Assembly (NCBI GenBank): GCA_019247455.1
Contig: JAFAOW010000158.1
Location: forward strand, 1-35,547
Direction of reading: 5' to 3'
Length of the DNA: 35,547 nt
Source: Acidobacteriota bacterium
GTDB lineage: Bacteria; Acidobacteriota; Blastocatellia; Pyrinomonadales; Pyrinomonadaceae
The translations under genes were made by a program, and so were the position numbers. Every line of letters starts with the position of its first letter. The first letter of the stretch is position 1. The notes beneath the pieces were generated by a model. It made no database searches and was not told the DNA's origin. It was given only the letters and a program-made list of their open reading frames with translations. This document shows, one piece after another, positions 32,616 through 35,547 of this stretch.

Positions 32616-34334
32616 CTACTTGTCGTCTACGGGCGGCTTGCCCGGCAGAACGTAACGCAAGCTAATAATACCCATAAAGTTATGGGCGTTCTTTGGGGCA
32701 CCAGCCGGCACAAACCATGGTGCCCGCGTAATGTATGAACCCTGGCCTACCCATTGCAGAGCGCCCAACTCAGGATCGCGCCACACGGTGTAGGTATAGC
32801 CGACAGTACCCTGTTGAAAGGCCCGTATCGCCGAGTTAGGTGAATTCGTGCCACCAAAACCAGCGAACCGCCCGGGGACGGGATTAGTGGGATCCGCCGG
32901 AGCGTTCCGCTCGAAGTACGCGATCCCGTAGTAGCCGTCAAGCGTCAGTTTGTCATTCACCTTGTCCTCGAATCCGAATAGACCCGAGTATGACTTGACC
33001 AGCGATATAGCGGTTGTGAAAGTGGTCGGTCCTGTCTGGATCGGGACGATGACCACGTCCGGACCAAGGCCGCCGAGATAACGTCCTCCGCCCGCGCTGC
33101 CATATACGTCGCCGACCAGATGGAAGCCCTTCGCCACCTCGAGATTGAAGTTGGCAAAGGCACCGCCCCCCATCTTCGTATTGTGTGTGAACGAAACGCC
33201 GCCAACCGGCAGGATCGAATTCCTGAATGCACGCATGAAGCCGCCGCCTTCGACGTGAAAATGGCGGGTTCCGTGAGAATCATACGCCACTTTTCCAATG
33301 ACGTCGGGCAACAGGTTTGGGGCCCCGGGATTGTTTGCGGCGTCATACTGAGGGCCCAGCTGAGCATTGAAAGCGAATGGGAAGATCACCTCGCCCACCC
33401 CCACGAATTGCTGGGGATTCTCCGCCGCGACAGCCAGCTGTAGATTGTCGTTGGCGTGATAGACGAACCTTATGCCGGCCTGTCGGGCCCAGGGAAGTCC
33501 GACCTGGAACGCCTGGTCGTTATTCAACGTTACGAACACATTGTCATTCAAGGGCCCGGCGCCCTCGCGGTTCGGTGTCATCAAACTCCAGGTTTGACCC
33601 GCGACCATCTCGAATTTGTTGTGCCGGTAATCGAGCCAGAATTGCCGGAGCCGGTTGGTCGTGGAATTCGATGAAACAAAAAGGTTCGCCGGATTGTTCC
33701 CCGCGAAATCCGTCTCCATATAAGCGATCACGTGAGCGTCTTTTACGTCGGTGTCGAAGCGAAGCCCGAAGCGCGAATTCTGCGCGTGAAGACGGAACTC
33801 ACCAACATGACCTGAGATCGTGTTGTTGTAAGGAATGGCATTGAAGTTGGTAAAGCTGACGCTGCCGGTATTGGTCGATCTGAAGACCGCTGTAAGGTCG
33901 ACCATTCCCACCGGAGTTATCGTGGTCTTTGGGCCGAGATGAATGGTCAGCGGCGTGTCGTCGCCGCGGCTCTTGTCCCTTGCCGTGGGCGGTGTACCAA
34001 CATAAGGCCGAGTCCCGCTATCGGGCACGACTCCAGTCGCCGCAAACGAAAGCTGCTTTTGAAGCGAATCTATTTTTTGCTGCTGACTGTCGACGATCTG
34101 CTCCATCTTGCTTAGTTTGTCGGCGAGGGCGGCAAGCTGTTCGTCGGTCGTCGGAGCCCTTTTCTCCGTTTCGGCCTTGGACGCAGGCATCTTCTTAGTA
34201 TCGTCGTCGCTGCCGACTTTTCCAGCGGTGATCATTGCCTTCGCTGGGGGCGCGGTTTGGCCATAGGCCAGACCGGCGAAGATCAGACCGAAAAGTAGGG
34301 CGATGCCACATTTATATAGTCTTTTCAGTTGCAT
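32616..34334 (-). CDS. DcaP-family outer-membrane porin
   Basis: 572 residues. A signal peptide (CGIALLFGLIFAGLAYGQ) is followed by a low-complexity region and a coiled coil (about 63-95, EQLAALADKLSKMEQIVDSQ, then QQKIDSLQKQL), probably a trimerisation segment. The barrel (about 125-572) has DcaP signatures: the FNAIPYNNTISGHVGEFRLH region, ARFGLRFDTDV-like NSRFGLRFDTDV, MVAGQTWSLMTPNREGAGPL and LGPQYDA. The DcaP family forms trimeric channels for organic anions such as dicarboxylates. GGAGG precedes the ATG in a small stem, and a palindrome lies upstream. It forms a single transcription unit with its own terminator. The actual substrate is unknown. Confidence 0.85.
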   Translation of the reverse strand: MQLKRLYKCGIALLFGLIFAGLAYGQTAPPAKAMITAGKVGSDDDTKKMPASKAETEKRAPTTDEQLAALADKLSKMEQIVDSQQQKIDSLQKQLSFAATGVVPDSGTRPYVGTPPTARDKSRGDDTPLTIHLGPKTTITPVGMVDLTAVFRSTNTGSVSFTNFNAIPYNNTISGHVGEFRLHAQNSRFGLRFDTDVKDAHVIAYMETDFAGNNPANLFVSSNSTTNRLRQFWLDYRHNKFEMVAGQTWSLMTPNREGAGPLNDNVFVTLNNDQAFQVGLPWARQAGIRFVYHANDNLQLAVAAENPQQFVGVGEVIFPFAFNAQLGPQYDAANNPGAPNLLPDVIGKVAYDSHGTRHFHVEGGGFMRAFRNSILPVGGVSFTHNTKMGGGAFANFNLEVAKGFHLVGDVYGSAGGGRYLGGLGPDVVIVPIQTGPTTFTTAISLVKSYSGLFGFEDKVNDKLTLDGYYGIAYFERNAPADPTNPVPGRFAGFGGTNSPNSAIRAFQQGTVGYTYTVWRDPELGALQWVGQGSYITRAPWFVPAGAPKNAHNFMGIISLRYVLPGKPPVDDK

Positions 34335-34370
34335 GAAACCTCCGTAGATAGGTTATTGGTTGAATGGATA

Positions 34371-34392
34371 TGACCCTTGTCACAAGCGGTCA
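34371..34392. promoter_or_regulatory. Palindrome upstream of the porin gene
   Basis: Two nested inverted repeats with a common centre near 34381: TGACC (34371-34375) with GGTCA (34388-34392), and CTTGT (34376-34380) with ACAAG (34382-34386), one extra base on the right. Centre is about 47 bases before the porin start codon, so it may be an operator overlapping the promoter. The regulator is unknown. Confidence 0.45.
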
Positions 34393-34525
34393 GTCAAAAA
34401 AGTGGAAGGTTATGAAAGGCAAATAACGCAAACTACCTGCGCATACTACGCCCCGCAAAAATCAGGTGTCAACGTTTTTTATTTTATTTATAAACAGCAC
34501 TTCTGCTTTCGATAACAGCTCCTTG

Positions 34526-34554
34526 TTGGAGTAGTTTCGAATGGTCCGTATAAT
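34526..34554 (+). promoter_or_regulatory. Sigma-70 promoter of guaA
   Basis: TTGGAG (34526-34531) and a consensus TATAAT (34549-34554) are separated by 17 bases, the ideal spacing. Transcription would start near 34561, giving a leader of about 27 bases. Confidence 0.75.
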
Positions 34555-34587
34555 GGGCTAAAAAAGGAACGTCCTCATTACGCCAAC

Positions 34588-35547
34588 TTGCACCACGAAC
34601 TCATACTGATCCTCGATTTTGGCTCGCAATACACTCAGTTGATAGCCCGCCGTGTGCGGGAACAAGGGGTTTATTGCGAGATCCATCCGTTTCACCTCTC
34701 TGAAGGTGCGATAGCCGAAAAGCGTCCGAAAGGCATCATTTTGTCGGGTGGCCCGGCGAGCGTGACCGATGAAAATGCTCCGAGGATCCCCGCGAGCTTT
34801 TACGAGAATGCAGGCGCTCCGATCCTGGGCATCTGTTACGGAATGCAGCTTGCCGCGGTAGATCTTGGCGGTGAGACTGCCCCCGCGGCCCGCCGGGAAT
34901 ACGGTCACGCAAAAGTCAAAGTATTGAGCGGCCAGACAGCATTGTTCCAGGGCCTGCCGTTTGAGCTCGATGCGTGGATGAGTCACGGCGATCATGTGAC
35001 GCGGCTGCCCGAGGGGTTCACGTCTACGGCGACGACCGGTGAAGTCGTAACGGCGATGGAAAATCCCGGCCGAGGTATCTACTGTGTTCAGTTTCACCCC
35101 GAGGTCTCGCACACTCCTCTCGGAAAAGAAGTTCTGCGAAACTTCCTTTTCAACATCTGCGGATGCAAAGGCGACTGGACGCCTGCATCTTTTATTAAAG
35201 AAGAGATCGAGGCGATCAGGGCGACCATCGGGCACAACGACCGCGTAGTGTGCGGGCTCTCGGGGGGCGTTGATTCGACAGTTGCTGCGGTTCTTGTGCA
35301 CGAGGCGATCGGCGAAAGGCAAACGTGCATTTTTGTGAACAACGGCCTACTGCGAGATCGCGAGTTTGAGGACACGCTTGAGATCTATGAACAGAACCTT
35401 CACTTAAATGTTGTCGGCGTTGATGCCTCCCAGCAATTTTACGAAGTGCTTGCCGGCGTGGCCGACCCCGAGAAAAAGCGAAAAGCGATCGGCGCGAAAT
35501 TCATAGACGTTTTCGATGCTGAGGCGCGCAAGATCGGCGGCGTGAAA
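34588..35547 (+). CDS. guaA: GMP synthase (glutamine-hydrolysing), 5' part, cut by window edge
   Basis: 320 codons are present with no stop before the right edge; the full enzyme is usually about 510-525 residues. The N-terminal class I glutamine amidotransferase has LILDFGSQYTQLIARRVREQ, the nucleophile Cys83 in GICYGMQLA, and His170/Glu172 in QFHPEVSHT. The ATP-pyrophosphatase domain begins with DRVVCGLSGGVDSTVAAVLV (P-loop SGGVDS near 225). The enzyme converts XMP to GMP in the cytoplasm. No ATG is in frame upstream of the conserved start; a TTG at 34588 gives the expected N-terminus but lies 19 bases from the nearest AAGGA, so the start is uncertain. Confidence 0.93.
   Translation, partial: MHHELILILDFGSQYTQLIARRVREQGVYCEIHPFHLSEGAIAEKRPKGIILSGGPASVTDENAPRIPASFYENAGAPILGICYGMQLAAVDLGGETAPAARREYGHAKVKVLSGQTALFQGLPFELDAWMSHGDHVTRLPEGFTSTATTGEVVTAMENPGRGIYCVQFHPEVSHTPLGKEVLRNFLFNICGCKGDWTPASFIKEEIEAIRATIGHNDRVVCGLSGGVDSTVAAVLVHEAIGERQTCIFVNNGLLRDREFEDTLEIYEQNLHLNVVGVDASQQFYEVLAGVADPEKKRKAIGAKFIDVFDAEARKIGGVK

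Noticed and set aside
34558-35322. 254-residue minus-strand open frame at the right edge
   Set aside because: The plus strand here clearly encodes GuaA with all catalytic motifs; the antisense frame is a shadow.

Overview
The window looks like a chromosomal segment of an Acidobacteriota bacterium, most likely class Blastocatellia (Pyrinomonadales-like). This rests on gene content, not on a phylogenetic marker: two Oar-type TonB-dependent receptors with a carboxypeptidase-regulatory-like N-terminus, a propeller/Y_Y_Y sensor kinase, large multiheme cytochromes, a bactofilin, a GH92 enzyme, and moderately GC-rich sequence. No rRNA, CRISPR array, insertion sequence or phage gene was seen.

Layout. 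1-8003 is mostly housekeeping and small genes: the start of an MFS transporter (cut by the left edge), a PaaI-type thioesterase, an RNase D-like exonuclease, a YceH protein, a DUF6868-like membrane protein, a secreted GH92 alpha-mannosidase, a bactofilin, tRNA 2-thiocytidine synthetase TtcA and an unrecognised membrane protein. 8065-12398 (minus strand) is a four-gene cytochrome c cluster with 27 predicted haem sites (9 + 9 + 1 + 8). It ends in a membrane-anchored NapC/NirT-type quinol-oxidising cytochrome and has a perfect CRP/FNR-like palindrome in front.

12607-22753 (minus strand) is the most unusual block. Reading in the direction of transcription it holds a TetR regulator, a TonB-dependent receptor, an alpha/beta hydrolase, a KAS III-like protein, an acyl-CoA/AMP ligase, an exported alpha/beta hydrolase, a MaoC-type hydratase and an MFS transporter. 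Near-identical palindromes precede both the TetR gene and the receptor gene and are probably its operators. The KAS III-like protein keeps its nucleophilic Cys but lacks the His and Asn of the condensing triad, so it may be an acyltransferase or thioester-handling enzyme. The whole reads as a ligand-inducible lipid or acyl-compound uptake and processing (or synthesis and export) locus.

23051-32333 (plus strand) is a sensory module: a FixJ/NarL-type response regulator, a stand-alone receiver that looks like a truncated copy of it, a sigma-54 activator without a sensor domain, a second TonB-dependent receptor preceded by a candidate -24/-12 promoter and an upstream inverted repeat, and a giant membrane histidine kinase. 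Together they suggest two-component and sigma-54 control of uptake of an unknown substrate.

32414-35547 holds tRNA-Asn(GTT), a DcaP-type outer-membrane porin with a clear intrinsic terminator, and the 5' part of guaA with a strong sigma-70 promoter, cut by the right edge. All functional statements come from reading motifs by eye; no database search was made.
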